NCBI RefSeq assembly: GCF_026913205.2
Contig: NZ_CP168151.1
Coordinates: 310,001 to 374,000 of the forward strand
Direction of reading: 5' to 3'
Length of the DNA stretch: 64,000 nt
Origin: Lentilactobacillus sp. SPB1-3
GTDB taxonomy: Bacteria > Bacillota > Bacilli > Lactobacillales > Lactobacillaceae
The notes below the pieces were generated by a model that made no database searches, was not told the DNA's origin, and worked only from the letters and a program-made list of their open reading frames with translations. Position numbers and translations under genes: made by a program. Below are positions 52,773 to 62,127 of this stretch, piece after piece (the stretch's first letter is position 1; each line of letters starts with the position of its first letter).

Positions 52773-54152
52773 ATGAAAGATATTAAGAGCACGCCTCAGT
52801 TATCACGCTCTATGACGGCTGGGCAAATGGAAATGATCTCACTTGGTGGGGCCATTGGAGTTGGATTATTTATGGGTTCCACCTCAACGATTAAGTGGAC
52901 TGGCCCATCAGTTATTTTAGCTTATGCGTTTGTTGGTTTGATTTTATACATAGTTATGCGTGCCTTAGGAGAAATGATATATGTTAATCCTGGTACTGGT
53001 TCATTCGCTGATTACGCGACGGAATATGTTCATCCTTTAGCAGGTTACCTAGCTAAATGGGCTAATGTTTTTGAATATATTGTGGTGGGGATGTCAGAAG
53101 TGGTTGCCGCTACAGAATATTTGAAATATTGGTGGCCGAATATCAGCTCCTTTACGGTGGGAATTATCATCATTTTATTCTTGGTCCTAGCTAACTTGGC
53201 GAGTGCTAAGGCATATGGCTCCCTAGAATTTTGGTTTGCCATGATCAAAGTTATCACCATTATCATGATGATTATTCTTGGATTCACAGTTATCTTCTTT
53301 GGAGTTGGTAATGGTGGCCATCCAACTGGCTTTAGTAATTTATGGTCTCATGGTGGTTTCTTTACTGGTGGTGTGACTGGATTCTTCTTCTCAATGTCTA
53401 TCATTGTCGGTTCTTACCAAGGTATTGAACTACTTGGAATTTCCGCCGGTGAAGTTGCTAATCCACAACAAGCCATCGTTAAGTCAGTTAAGTCCGTTTT
53501 ATTCAGAATTTTAATTTTCTATGTTGGAGCAATCTTTGTGATTGTGACAATTTATCCTTGGAATGAGCTAAGTTCAATTGGTTCACCATTCGTTTCAACA
53601 TTCGCTAAGGTTGGGATTTCAGCCGCTGCGGGAATTATTAACTTTGTTGTGTTGACCGCTGCTTTATCAGGAGCCAACTCAGGAATCTATTCTTCAAGTA
53701 GAATGTTGTTCAAGTTAGCTCATGAAGGCGACGCTCCTAAGGTATTTGGTCGAGTTTCTAAACGAGTGGTTCCTGATGCAGCCATCATGGGAATCTCTGG
53801 TGGTATCTTAATCGGTTTTGTAATCGATATGTTGTTCTCGTTCTACAATAAATCAACCGCAAACCTATTCGTGGTTGTCTTTAGTTCATCAGTCTTACCA
53901 GGTATGGTGCCATGGTTTGTGATTCTGCTAGCTGAGTTACGCTTCAGACAGAACAATCCTAAAGTTATGGATACTCATCCATTCAAGTTGCCACTATATC
54001 CCTTATCAAACTATTTTGCGATATTAATGTTGCTAGTGATTGTGGCCTTTATGTTCATTAATCCAGATACTAGAGTTTCAGTTGTCGTCGGAGCTTTGGT
54101 ACTGGTTGTGGCTACGGTATTTTACTTAGCACGGCACAGAAGTAATGCATAA
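52773..54152 (+). CDS. Amino acid permease (APC superfamily, AAT type)
   Basis: A 459-residue secondary transporter with about twelve spans. The N-terminal motif QMEMISLGGAIGVGLFMGS and GTGSFADYATEY are typical of AAT-family amino acid:proton symporters (AnsP, GabP, LysP and relatives). Substrate is unknown. ATG 52773 follows GAGGGTAGTT; an earlier in-frame ATG at 52740 would place this site inside the gene. It stands alone with a terminator. Confidence 0.9.
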   Translation: MKDIKSTPQLSRSMTAGQMEMISLGGAIGVGLFMGSTSTIKWTGPSVILAYAFVGLILYIVMRALGEMIYVNPGTGSFADYATEYVHPLAGYLAKWANVFEYIVVGMSEVVAATEYLKYWWPNISSFTVGIIIILFLVLANLASAKAYGSLEFWFAMIKVITIIMMIILGFTVIFFGVGNGGHPTGFSNLWSHGGFFTGGVTGFFFSMSIIVGSYQGIELLGISAGEVANPQQAIVKSVKSVLFRILIFYVGAIFVIVTIYPWNELSSIGSPFVSTFAKVGISAAAGIINFVVLTAALSGANSGIYSSSRMLFKLAHEGDAPKVFGRVSKRVVPDAAIMGISGGILIGFVIDMLFSFYNKSTANLFVVVFSSSVLPGMVPWFVILLAELRFRQNNPKVMDTHPFKLPLYPLSNYFAILMLLVIVAFMFINPDTRVSVVVGALVLVVATVFYLARHRSNA

Positions 54153-54166
54153 ATAATATTAGTTAG

Positions 54167-54204
54167 AACCTAACGTTGATGAAATTCTGCGTTAGGTTTT
54201 TTAT
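54167..54204 (+). terminator. Terminator after the amino acid permease
   Basis: A perfect 9-bp stem AACCTAACG with CGTTAGGTT is followed by a T-run. Confidence 0.88.
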
Positions 54205-54218
54205 TGTTTATTCATATA

Positions 54219-54326
54219 AAGCTATCCGCGGCGGTGTTAAATAATTTAGAATTTTCTGATGAAGAATTGAAAGAAATTGACCAAATTTTGGGACAACAGT
54301 CGAATATTGATTGGGATAAACGATAA
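54219..54326 (+). pseudogene. C-terminal remnant of an aldo/keto reductase
   Basis: About 35 codons in one frame end in a stop at 54324-54326. They read like the tail of an aldo/keto reductase: KLSAAVLNNLEFSDEELKEI followed by DQIL and a short end. The conserved (F/L)SxEEL-x-x-ID pattern marks the last helices of that family. The barrel-encoding part is missing upstream, where the permease terminator lies, so this looks like a decayed fragment. It has no start codon with a ribosome site. Confidence 0.6.
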
Positions 54327-54429
54327 ATAACGAATAAAAAAGTTTATAATAAGTTTGAGTCAGATATCATTCCTAACTCGTACTTATAATCATTAATAAT
54401 GCGTTTGTATCAATAGGAGGAAATCGTTC

Positions 54430-55470
54430 ATGAAAGAATCAATTTTAGTTAAACCAGGCGAAATGAAGCTGGTTGATAAAGACATTCCTACAGTTCAACA
54501 ACCCGGAGATGTCATCTTAAAAGTTGTTAGAACCTGTGTTTGTGGTTCAGACTTATGGGATTATCGTGGTATTAACGATGTTAAACCAGATCAAATCAAC
54601 TCTGGTCACGAAGCTTTAGGGATTGTTGAAAGTGTCGGAGATGACGTTACCACTGTTAAACCTGGTGACTTTGTTATTGCACCATTTACTCATGGTTGTG
54701 GTCATTGTGCTGCTTGTTTAGCAGGTTTCGATGGTTCATGTCAAAATCATACTGACAATTTCAGTCAAGGTGTTCAATCAGAATACGTTCGCTTCCAATA
54801 TGGCCAATGGTCATTAGTTAAAGTTCCTGGTCAACCAAGTGATTACAGCGAAGGTATGCTTAAATCATTGTTAACATTGGCTGATGTTATGGCTACTGGT
54901 TACCATGCAGCTCAAGTTGCTAACGTTCATGATGGCGATAATGTTGTTGTCATGGGTGACGGTGCTGTTGGTCTTTGTGCAATTATTGCAGCCAAGATGA
55001 AGGGCGCTAAGAAGATCATCTCAACTAGTCGTCACGATGATCGTTTGCAATTAGCCAAGGAATTCGGTGCAACTGATAACGTTGCTAGTCGTGGTGATGA
55101 AGCAGTTAAAGAAATTATGGCATTAACAAATGGTCAAGGTGCCGATGCTGTTTTGGAATGTGTTGGAACTGAACAATCAACTGAAACCGCAATGACTGTT
55201 GGTCGTCCCGGTGCTATTGTTGGTCGTGTAGGCTTACCACATACTGCCAGCCAAGATTTGACAGGTGCTTTTTACAGTAACCTCCAAATTGCTGGTGGAC
55301 CAGCTTCAGTAACTACTTATGACAAGGCAGAATTATTAAAGGCTGTCTTGGATGGTGTGATTAATCCAGGTAAGGTATTTACTCAGACTTATTCATTATC
55401 TGATATTGATCAAGCGTACAAAGACATGGATGCTCGTAAAACAATCAAGTCATATGTGATTGTTGACTAA
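54430..55470 (+). CDS. Zinc-dependent alcohol dehydrogenase
   Basis: A 346-residue medium-chain dehydrogenase. The catalytic zinc residues are Cys37/38 in VCGSDLW and His60-Glu61 in GHEALG. Structural-zinc cysteines are in GCGHCAACLAGFDGSC. The nucleotide fold starts at VVMGDGAVGLCA, where GDGAVG replaces the usual GxGxxG. It oxidises or reduces alcohols/aldehydes with NAD(P); the substrate is unknown. A strong AGGAGG site precedes the ATG. Confidence 0.93.
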   Translation: MKESILVKPGEMKLVDKDIPTVQQPGDVILKVVRTCVCGSDLWDYRGINDVKPDQINSGHEALGIVESVGDDVTTVKPGDFVIAPFTHGCGHCAACLAGFDGSCQNHTDNFSQGVQSEYVRFQYGQWSLVKVPGQPSDYSEGMLKSLLTLADVMATGYHAAQVANVHDGDNVVVMGDGAVGLCAIIAAKMKGAKKIISTSRHDDRLQLAKEFGATDNVASRGDEAVKEIMALTNGQGADAVLECVGTEQSTETAMTVGRPGAIVGRVGLPHTASQDLTGAFYSNLQIAGGPASVTTYDKAELLKAVLDGVINPGKVFTQTYSLSDIDQAYKDMDARKTIKSYVIVD

Positions 55471-55482
55471 AAATATGTAATC

Positions 55483-55518
55483 AAAAAAGGATTATTCCAA
55501 TCGGAATAATCCTTTTTT
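55483..55518. terminator. Bidirectional terminator
   Basis: A perfect 16-bp stem (AAAAAAGGATTATTCC with GGAATAATCCTTTTTT) stands between the convergent alcohol dehydrogenase and oleate hydratase genes. Confidence 0.95.
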
Positions 55519-55521
55519 GTT

Positions 55522-57216
55522 TTAGCTAAACATCTTCTTAGTGGCTCTTGCCAATACCTTTGGATCTTTATCAAATCGTGGGTTTTTAACTAGCTTATCC
55601 ATTGGTACGCCAGCAAAGTGGAATGCGGCGATTTCACCAGAACGAACGGCACTTTGTTCAGTGAAGACCATTTGATAAGGTTGTTCCACAAATTCACCAG
55701 TGAAGGCTAAGTTAGTGGAGTGAGCAGGAATAATTTCTGGCCGATCAACTTTGGCCCGATTGTTGAAGAGGGCAGAAGCGTATGGCATGTAAACAGGGAT
55801 GTTGTTGATCACACTATCCATGATTGCCGCTTCTTTTTCTTTGATGTTAACTGGTCCGGGATCGACTTTTGATAATTGACCAATTAATTCTTGAACCATT
55901 TCCTTACCGGTCATTTTAATATATTGTTTGTTGACGAACTCACCGGTTCGACGTGGGTAGAGGAAGTAGCCCCAGATTACTGATTCATTAGCCTTTTGGT
56001 CGGTGAAATGTGGTTGATGATGAACCACGATCGACATGTTGATGTCTTCTTGACCAAGCGGTGTAATTGGGCTGGTTGAAAGAAATGAGTTGAGGGCATT
56101 TCCAGGAACTTGAGTGGTGATGCGAGCAATTTCGTTGAGAAGAATATGGTTTTTGGTAGTCAAAGTGAAACTGACCCATTCGCTAGCATTTCGATCATTG
56201 AAGAATTTGTCAGGATTACCTAAGTTATAGAAGTGTTCAGTGGCTTTCTTCCATAGGCTAGCTGCGGCACCATAATCCGGATTTTCAGCTGCGGGAGTGT
56301 TGAGGTCACCAAGGCTAGCTGAGTCTGTAATTGAACCATTAGTGAAGAAAACTGCAGTTTGATCATCTACTGGGACTGTTTCTTCTTCGTCGGTTTCAGT
56401 GTTGACCATCTTTAATCCGGTAACAGTAATATCATCTTGCATTGGTGTATCTTTGAATTCCCAATCAGTAACTCGACGATTCAAAATGATGTTGACACCT
56501 TGATCCTTTAAATAGTTGATCAAAGGTAACATGATGCTTTCATATTGGTTATAGCGAGTTCTGTTAACACCAACTAAATGTTCGATTTGAGTGAATTCAT
56601 AAATCATTTGGTGCATGTAACGACGTAATTCTTGTACGGAACTTTGAATTCTAAACGCAAAGGTTGTTTCCCACATGTACCAGAAATGACTTTGGAAGAA
56701 ATGAGGACTTGATTTGAAATAGTCCGCAATTGATATGTTGTCTAGTTCTTCTTCTTTTGAATCAGGCATGAGAACAAGTTTTGATAATAACACTCGGTCC
56801 TTATTATTTAAGCCTAACTTACCACCATCGATGATGCCTTTACCGCCTTGAAGTAAGCGGGCCTTATCAAAAGTGGGGTGCTTAGCATCAAAGTCACGAG
56901 TGTCCTCAGCGGCGGTCATGCCGCTTTCGGTTGCAGATGGGACCCGTGACAATAGGTCCATTAGATCGACATATGTGCGGTAGTTTAACATCCGTCCACC
57001 ACGAGCGACGAAACCTTGCGTCTTGTTCAGGGGATGGTTTTCGTTCCAATATTCACCAGCGGCTGTAGATACTGGTGAGCCATCGTTTGAACCGTGATCA
57101 TCGATTGAGTAAAAGGTGATCTGATTGCCTTGCCAATGTCCTTCTTGAATTAAATACACTGCTCCGGCTAAGTTAGCCAATCCAGCACCAATCATGATTG
57201 CTTTGTTTTTTGTCAT
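55522..57216 (-). CDS. ohyA: Oleate hydratase
   Basis: A 564-residue FAD enzyme that adds water to oleate or linoleate to give 10-hydroxy fatty acids, a membrane-linked detoxification step. The FAD motif GAGLANLAGA is at residues 10-19, followed by the family-specific RGGRMLNYRTYVDLMDL, WYMWETTFAFR and YNQYESIMLPL. Length is normal. ATG 57214-57216 follows GGAGGG; an ATG five codons earlier would place that site inside the gene. Confidence 0.96.
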   Translation of the reverse strand: MTKNKAIMIGAGLANLAGAVYLIQEGHWQGNQITFYSIDDHGSNDGSPVSTAAGEYWNENHPLNKTQGFVARGGRMLNYRTYVDLMDLLSRVPSATESGMTAAEDTRDFDAKHPTFDKARLLQGGKGIIDGGKLGLNNKDRVLLSKLVLMPDSKEEELDNISIADYFKSSPHFFQSHFWYMWETTFAFRIQSSVQELRRYMHQMIYEFTQIEHLVGVNRTRYNQYESIMLPLINYLKDQGVNIILNRRVTDWEFKDTPMQDDITVTGLKMVNTETDEEETVPVDDQTAVFFTNGSITDSASLGDLNTPAAENPDYGAAASLWKKATEHFYNLGNPDKFFNDRNASEWVSFTLTTKNHILLNEIARITTQVPGNALNSFLSTSPITPLGQEDINMSIVVHHQPHFTDQKANESVIWGYFLYPRRTGEFVNKQYIKMTGKEMVQELIGQLSKVDPGPVNIKEKEAAIMDSVINNIPVYMPYASALFNNRAKVDRPEIIPAHSTNLAFTGEFVEQPYQMVFTEQSAVRSGEIAAFHFAGVPMDKLVKNPRFDKDPKVLARATKKMFS

Positions 57217-57350
57217 AGCGGGTCCCTCCAAATTTTAAAATAGTTAATGCGGTAACACTGTTAATAGTTGCCTATATCCTTACATCTTCATTGTAAAACA
57301 TTATCGGATAAATGAAAGCGGTTTAATGGAAAATGAAGAAATTTATACAA

Positions 57351-57381
57351 AAAACTGCTAAAGACTATTTGTCCTTAGCAG
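57351..57381 (-). terminator. Terminator after the D-hydroxyacid dehydrogenase gene
   Basis: The minus-strand stem CTGCTAAGGAC with GTCTTTAGCAG (one G-T pair) is followed by six T residues. Confidence 0.85.
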
Positions 57382-57438
57382 GCCTTTGGTGCTTTAAAAA
57401 AATTGGTTTAATTATGAAGTTTACCAAATGTTTTTGTT

Positions 57439-58401
57439 CTATTCTTCAACAGTGTTAACGGGTTTGCCATCAAGATATGCTTGAAAGTTATCAATTGCAA
57501 TATCGAGTAGACGGGCACGTGTTGATAGTGGGGCCCAAGCAATGTGTGGAGTAATGAATGTGTTCTTGGAGCTGAGTAGCGGATTATCTTGATTGATTGG
57601 TTCATGACTCGCAACATCTGTTCCTAATGCGGCGATTTTACCACTGTTCAATGCATCAGCTGTGGATTCTTCTTCAATCAACCCACCACGAGCAGTGTTG
57701 ATGATGATGACACCATCCTTCATTTTGGTGATGTTATCGCAGTCGATAATTTGGTTTGTTTCCGGTGTTAGTGGAGTGTGCATGCTAATGATATCTGATT
57801 GGGCAAATAAAGCATCCATATCAACTTGAGTAGCCCAATCTTCATCAAATGGTTTTGGACGATGATTGTAGTAAATTACCTTCATTGAAAATGCATGGGC
57901 TAATCGGGCTACTTGTTGAGCAATCTTACCAAACCCAAACAGGCCGACGGTCTTATCTCGTAGTTCTACTAATGGGGCGTCCCAAAATGTATAATCAGGG
58001 CTCTTTGCCCAAACACCATCGTGAACTAACTGGTTGTGTAAGCCAACTCTGTTAGTGATTTCCAGCAACAGGGCAAATGTATGCTGGGCAACTGCATCAG
58101 TTCCGTATGCCGGAATATTCGTAACTACAATGTCATTTTGTTTGGCAGCGGCTAGGTCAATAATGTCATAGCCGGTACTAAGAATGCCAATGTATTTTAA
58201 GTTTGGTGTGCGATTAAGAATTTCAGCATCTAGCGGTGTTTTGTTATCAAACACGATTTCAGCATCGCCAATACGTTTTAAAATTTCAGTTTGGTCATGT
58301 GGGGTTCGATCATAAATCGTCACATCACCCATGTTTTTGAGTGGTTTCCAACTTAGATCACCCGGATTTAAGGCATAGCCATCTAATACAACAATTTTCA
58401 T
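57439..58401 (-). CDS. D-2-hydroxyacid dehydrogenase
   Basis: A 320-residue NAD-dependent dehydrogenase of the D-isomer family. The nucleotide motif is GLFGFGKIAQQ. The catalytic arginine is in NTARGGLI, the glutamate in ASHEPI, and the histidine in TPHIAWA. The sequence resembles glycerate/hydroxypyruvate reductases more than classic D-lactate dehydrogenase, which usually has longer loops, so the substrate is left open. GGTGG precedes the ATG. Confidence 0.92.
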   Translation of the reverse strand: MKIVVLDGYALNPGDLSWKPLKNMGDVTIYDRTPHDQTEILKRIGDAEIVFDNKTPLDAEILNRTPNLKYIGILSTGYDIIDLAAAKQNDIVVTNIPAYGTDAVAQHTFALLLEITNRVGLHNQLVHDGVWAKSPDYTFWDAPLVELRDKTVGLFGFGKIAQQVARLAHAFSMKVIYYNHRPKPFDEDWATQVDMDALFAQSDIISMHTPLTPETNQIIDCDNITKMKDGVIIINTARGGLIEEESTADALNSGKIAALGTDVASHEPINQDNPLLSSKNTFITPHIAWAPLSTRARLLDIAIDNFQAYLDGKPVNTVEE

Positions 58402-58504
58402 CTTTAGCCACCACTTTCTTTTAACATTATTTTTAACTACAGCTTACCACAGGTCAATTATGATGTAATATTAAAGGGACTAATTTTATTTGGGAGTCTA
58501 AAAA

Positions 58505-59026
58505 TTGAAATTAACTTATATAAGAGAAGCTAACAGAGACGATGTTTCAGCAATTATGGATATTATTAACAGTGCTAAAGCCTTCTTGAAAGGATATGGC
58601 AGTCCTCAGTGGCAAGATGGTCATCCTAATGAACAGATGATCAACGATGACATAGACAGTGGTAATGGTCAGGTATTGATTGTTGACGATAAGGTTGCTG
58701 GATATGCAGCGGTATCTTTCACACCGGATAATAACTATAAGGTCATTACAGACGGTGCTTGGCAAAAGCCTGACGATAAGTATGCAGTGATTCATCGCAT
58801 GGCGATTAGTGCAGATTATCGAGGTCAACATTTATCCAACTACATGTTGTCTAATTTGATTTCCATGATCGTTAGTCAACAGGTGAGAAATGTTCGAATT
58901 GACACTCATCGAGTAAACAAACCTTTGCAAGGACTGGTAACTTCTTTTGGATTTATTAGAAGAGGTCAGATTAATGTTGTCGATAAGATTGATCCTGTGC
59001 GAGAGGCATTCGAATTGAATTTGTAA
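58505..59026 (+). CDS. GNAT family acetyltransferase (TTG start)
   Basis: A 173-residue acetyltransferase with VIHRMAISADYRGQHLSNYM, where the RGQHLS loop binds acetyl-CoA. The N-terminal region (GYGSPQWQDGHP) is common in a subgroup of lactobacillus GNATs. Substrate is unknown. It starts at TTG with GGGAG seven bases upstream. It ends 27 bp before the polysaccharide synthase genes and may be transcribed with them. Confidence 0.88.
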   Translation: MKLTYIREANRDDVSAIMDIINSAKAFLKGYGSPQWQDGHPNEQMINDDIDSGNGQVLIVDDKVAGYAAVSFTPDNNYKVITDGAWQKPDDKYAVIHRMAISADYRGQHLSNYMLSNLISMIVSQQVRNVRIDTHRVNKPLQGLVTSFGFIRRGQINVVDKIDPVREAFELNL

Positions 59027-59053
59027 GCTAACAAAATCCATTAAAGGGGGGAC

Positions 59054-60559
59054 ATGGATTTGAGTTCGTCAAAATTTATAGATTCATGGCGGCAAATCAA
59101 GCTAAAAGGTCAGCAAGCTCTGGGCCTGATTATTAAATATTGCTCGCCAGCAACTTTAACAGCCATTATTTGTGGGGTAATGGGAATTTATCTATTATTA
59201 ATTGCACCAATTCATGGTTACGCTGATAATGGAGATTTTAATAGAGTTTTAAATGGTAACAATTTGTATGCGCTGAAGGGCTCAAATTCTCAGTATGTGG
59301 TCACTCAATATGGTATTAAGCAGTATTATAACGATTTGGGTAGCGGGGTTTGGAAAACTCAGAGCTTCTTTATTCAGTTAGCCATATTGATTAATAAGAT
59401 GTTTTTCAGTACGCATATATTCGATATTAGATTTTTAGGACTGGTTTATTTGATAGCCTACATTGCTAGTATCTATATGTTTACAAAGTCTCTAGTACCA
59501 GGCAGGCGCTCGATGGGAGCTTATGTCTTTGCGATATTAGTGGGAATTGTTGCTGGTGACTCAGCTTTTCTAATGTACTTTAATTCATTCTATCCTCAAG
59601 CTACGACATTGATTTTCTTAGTGTTGGCTGTAGCACTGCTAATTTATATTCCACAGTTACATGGCAGAAAATTGTTTGCGGCAGTCATTGGTTATTTTAT
59701 TGCAGTATTCCTATTGATAATGGGCGACTATTCTGTTGCTCCTTTAGGTGTGGTGTTTGCGATTGCTTCGGCTGGTTTGTTCTTCTTGCCACGAATTAGA
59801 TATCAAAGGTGGTATCTGGGTGCTGGAGTGGCCATGATTTTAATAACCAGTGGTATTTCGACAACGATGTTGACTCCGGAAGAACAGATGGTTAACAAAT
59901 TCCAATCGTTCACTAAGGGAGTTTTAGCAAATAATGATGATCCAATTTCTAGCTTGAGTAATGCAAGCTTGAACAAACAATTTATTTTAATGAAGGATCA
60001 GGATTATTTTCCGACGGATTACACAGCATTAAAACCTGATTCTAAGTATGTTCAGCATAACTTGATTGATAAATATAATACTTTTTGGTTGGTCGATTAT
60101 TACGGTAATCATCTGAAGCAATTAGGAACCTCTTTGAATGATGTGGCTAAGAATATGATGGTGGTGCAAGTTTCTGCATTGGGAAATTACACAAAGGGAC
60201 ACGGTCGAGCATTGCAACAGTTCAGTTTCTTCACTCTTTATAGTCAATTGTCTAGTACCTTTTATCCTAAAAAATATGCATTTAATGTCATGATTGGTTT
60301 GACATTAGGCATTATTTATTTGGTTGGTATGTATAACAACTTTAAAAGTCGTAAAGAAATTGCCGGCATAATGAAGTTTTTCTTGATAGTCGGATTAATG
60401 ATCGGTACGATGATTTTACCTCTGACGACCCTGTTAACGTTTGGTGAAACCAATTTGTCACAACATATGTTGCCAGTTTCATTTAGTTTAGATTTAGTTT
60501 ATCTGATCTTAATTGCTGATGTGATTAGAAAGAAACTTTGGAAAGGAACGAGTCAATGA
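59054..60559 (+). CDS. Polysaccharide-associated membrane protein, GT-C-like
   Basis: A 501-residue protein with about ten or more spans. After the first span it has an outside motif HGYADNGDFNRVLN, with an acidic DNGD like the catalytic loops of GT-C glycosyltransferases. Similar proteins are annotated as hexose transferases (WsfD-like). By position it corresponds to the first gene of the Listeria pss operon. A hexosyl- or acyl-modification role is inference. It overlaps the next gene by four bases (ATGA). Confidence 0.75.
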   Translation: MDLSSSKFIDSWRQIKLKGQQALGLIIKYCSPATLTAIICGVMGIYLLLIAPIHGYADNGDFNRVLNGNNLYALKGSNSQYVVTQYGIKQYYNDLGSGVWKTQSFFIQLAILINKMFFSTHIFDIRFLGLVYLIAYIASIYMFTKSLVPGRRSMGAYVFAILVGIVAGDSAFLMYFNSFYPQATTLIFLVLAVALLIYIPQLHGRKLFAAVIGYFIAVFLLIMGDYSVAPLGVVFAIASAGLFFLPRIRYQRWYLGAGVAMILITSGISTTMLTPEEQMVNKFQSFTKGVLANNDDPISSLSNASLNKQFILMKDQDYFPTDYTALKPDSKYVQHNLIDKYNTFWLVDYYGNHLKQLGTSLNDVAKNMMVVQVSALGNYTKGHGRALQQFSFFTLYSQLSSTFYPKKYAFNVMIGLTLGIIYLVGMYNNFKSRKEIAGIMKFFLIVGLMIGTMILPLTTLLTFGETNLSQHMLPVSFSLDLVYLILIADVIRKKLWKGTSQ

Positions 60560-62112
60560 AGAATAAATTAAATACGATATTAATTATATTTGGTTTATTT
60601 TTTGGCCTGACCTGGTTTTCTCAGTCCGCCAAAGCGGCGACCAATCCCAAAGTCCTGCTAGCATATGATTCGCAAAATGTCGTAAAAAAGGGTAATCGTA
60701 GAATTGATGCACTACAAAGGTTGTTGACTAGCTTGAACATTAAAGTCGATACGGTTAGGATGAATGACTACCATAAGGGAATGCTGAGTAAAGAAAAGTA
60801 CACCGGCGTTATCACAATGGTCAATTGGGCTGGTAGTCACCAATCTAATACACAGTTTGATTCCGACCGAAATAAATATTCCGGAATTAAGCTCCACGTC
60901 GGTGAAGGAATATCTAATGCCGAGGCTCGGCAACTGAAACTGAAAACTGTAACGGTGTATCATCAACAGTTTGCGATTCAAAATGATCGAGGATCTAGCC
61001 AACCTATTCCTTTCAGCAGCTCAATTAAGCTGGCACGGAAGCTGCCAAAATCAGCGAAAGTTTTCGGAAACCTAGTAACGCAAACTAGTAATCATACTCG
61101 TTATCCTTACGGTATTATTAATGGGAGGCGAGGCTATTTACCACGTTTTGATAGTAGCGGGTTAAGCTTTTTGATTGCCGGTGAACTAATTGCGAAGCTG
61201 TTTGATCGGTCATTAAGTCAACCGCCAGTGTTAACAATTATCGGAATCACTCCTTATAGTGACCTGACTAAACTTAATCAGTTGAGTAATCAGCTATATC
61301 AAGCCGGAATTCCATTTGTTGTCAGCACCACCAGCGTGAACGATATAACTAACTATCAGGCATTTGCTAAATTCACTAACAGCCTGAGATTAGTCGAACA
61401 GCGCGGAGGGGTTGTGTTTTTAAAAACTCCCACGACGATACAACCTGGCTCCGGTAGTGGCGCGGAACTTAGCAGCATTATTCAAAATAATTTGGTTTCA
61501 TTGGGGCAACAGAACGTATTTCCAGTGGGCGTAACCGCTGAAAATTACTGGAATCAAGATGTAGTGTATCGAAATAATGCGTTGAATATTGCCAATACGC
61601 GAATTCTCTTGGCTGACCCCAATGAATTCAGTTACGCGGATCAGGATAATCGAGCTGGAATTAGTCAAACAAGTTTTTATGGAGTTCCTATAAATCAGTT
61701 CACTGATGTGCACCAGTTAACTAAGGCTTCATGGCCGATGCCAGTTGCAATCACCACCTCATTGCCTAACAAGGCACTTGGCATTAAAAGACTAATTAGT
61801 AAGATCAATCAACTAAATATTAATTTATTTGATCCTTTGACTAGTGCTAAGGCAATGAAAATTTCCGGTGGTGCGGTTCAATTTAGTCAACAGGGCGGTA
61901 ACTATTATTTAAATAACAGTCCGGTCGAGATCACTAAACCACAAAATGATGTTTATCAAAATATCCCAACTCAAAAGATTTCACCTATCAATAAGTTTTT
62001 TAAAACCCAATCAAATGTAATGCTGGTTTTGTTCAGTGTTATTCTGATTATTTTTATTGTCTTCATCTGGATAGGTCGACGAATCTATCGGCGGATGTTT
62101 ACCGAAGAATAA
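60556..62112 (+). CDS. Secreted/anchored deacetylase-like protein of the polysaccharide operon
   Basis: A 518-residue protein with an N-terminal signal (residues 8-30, ending near SAKAA), a large outside region and a C-terminal anchor span (about 492-512) followed by basic residues. The segment PVLTIIGITPYSDLTKLNQL and GIPFVVSTTSV recalls the beta/alpha core of polysaccharide deacetylase-like (DUF2334-type) proteins, but the expected metal-binding histidines are not obvious, so it may be non-catalytic. ATG 60556 overlaps the upstream stop. Corresponds in position to PssB. Confidence 0.75.
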   Translation: MKNKLNTILIIFGLFFGLTWFSQSAKAATNPKVLLAYDSQNVVKKGNRRIDALQRLLTSLNIKVDTVRMNDYHKGMLSKEKYTGVITMVNWAGSHQSNTQFDSDRNKYSGIKLHVGEGISNAEARQLKLKTVTVYHQQFAIQNDRGSSQPIPFSSSIKLARKLPKSAKVFGNLVTQTSNHTRYPYGIINGRRGYLPRFDSSGLSFLIAGELIAKLFDRSLSQPPVLTIIGITPYSDLTKLNQLSNQLYQAGIPFVVSTTSVNDITNYQAFAKFTNSLRLVEQRGGVVFLKTPTTIQPGSGSGAELSSIIQNNLVSLGQQNVFPVGVTAENYWNQDVVYRNNALNIANTRILLADPNEFSYADQDNRAGISQTSFYGVPINQFTDVHQLTKASWPMPVAITTSLPNKALGIKRLISKINQLNINLFDPLTSAKAMKISGGAVQFSQQGGNYYLNNSPVEITKPQNDVYQNIPTQKISPINKFFKTQSNVMLVLFSVILIIFIVFIWIGRRIYRRMFTEE

Positions 62113-62127
62113 GCGAAGGAGTTATCA

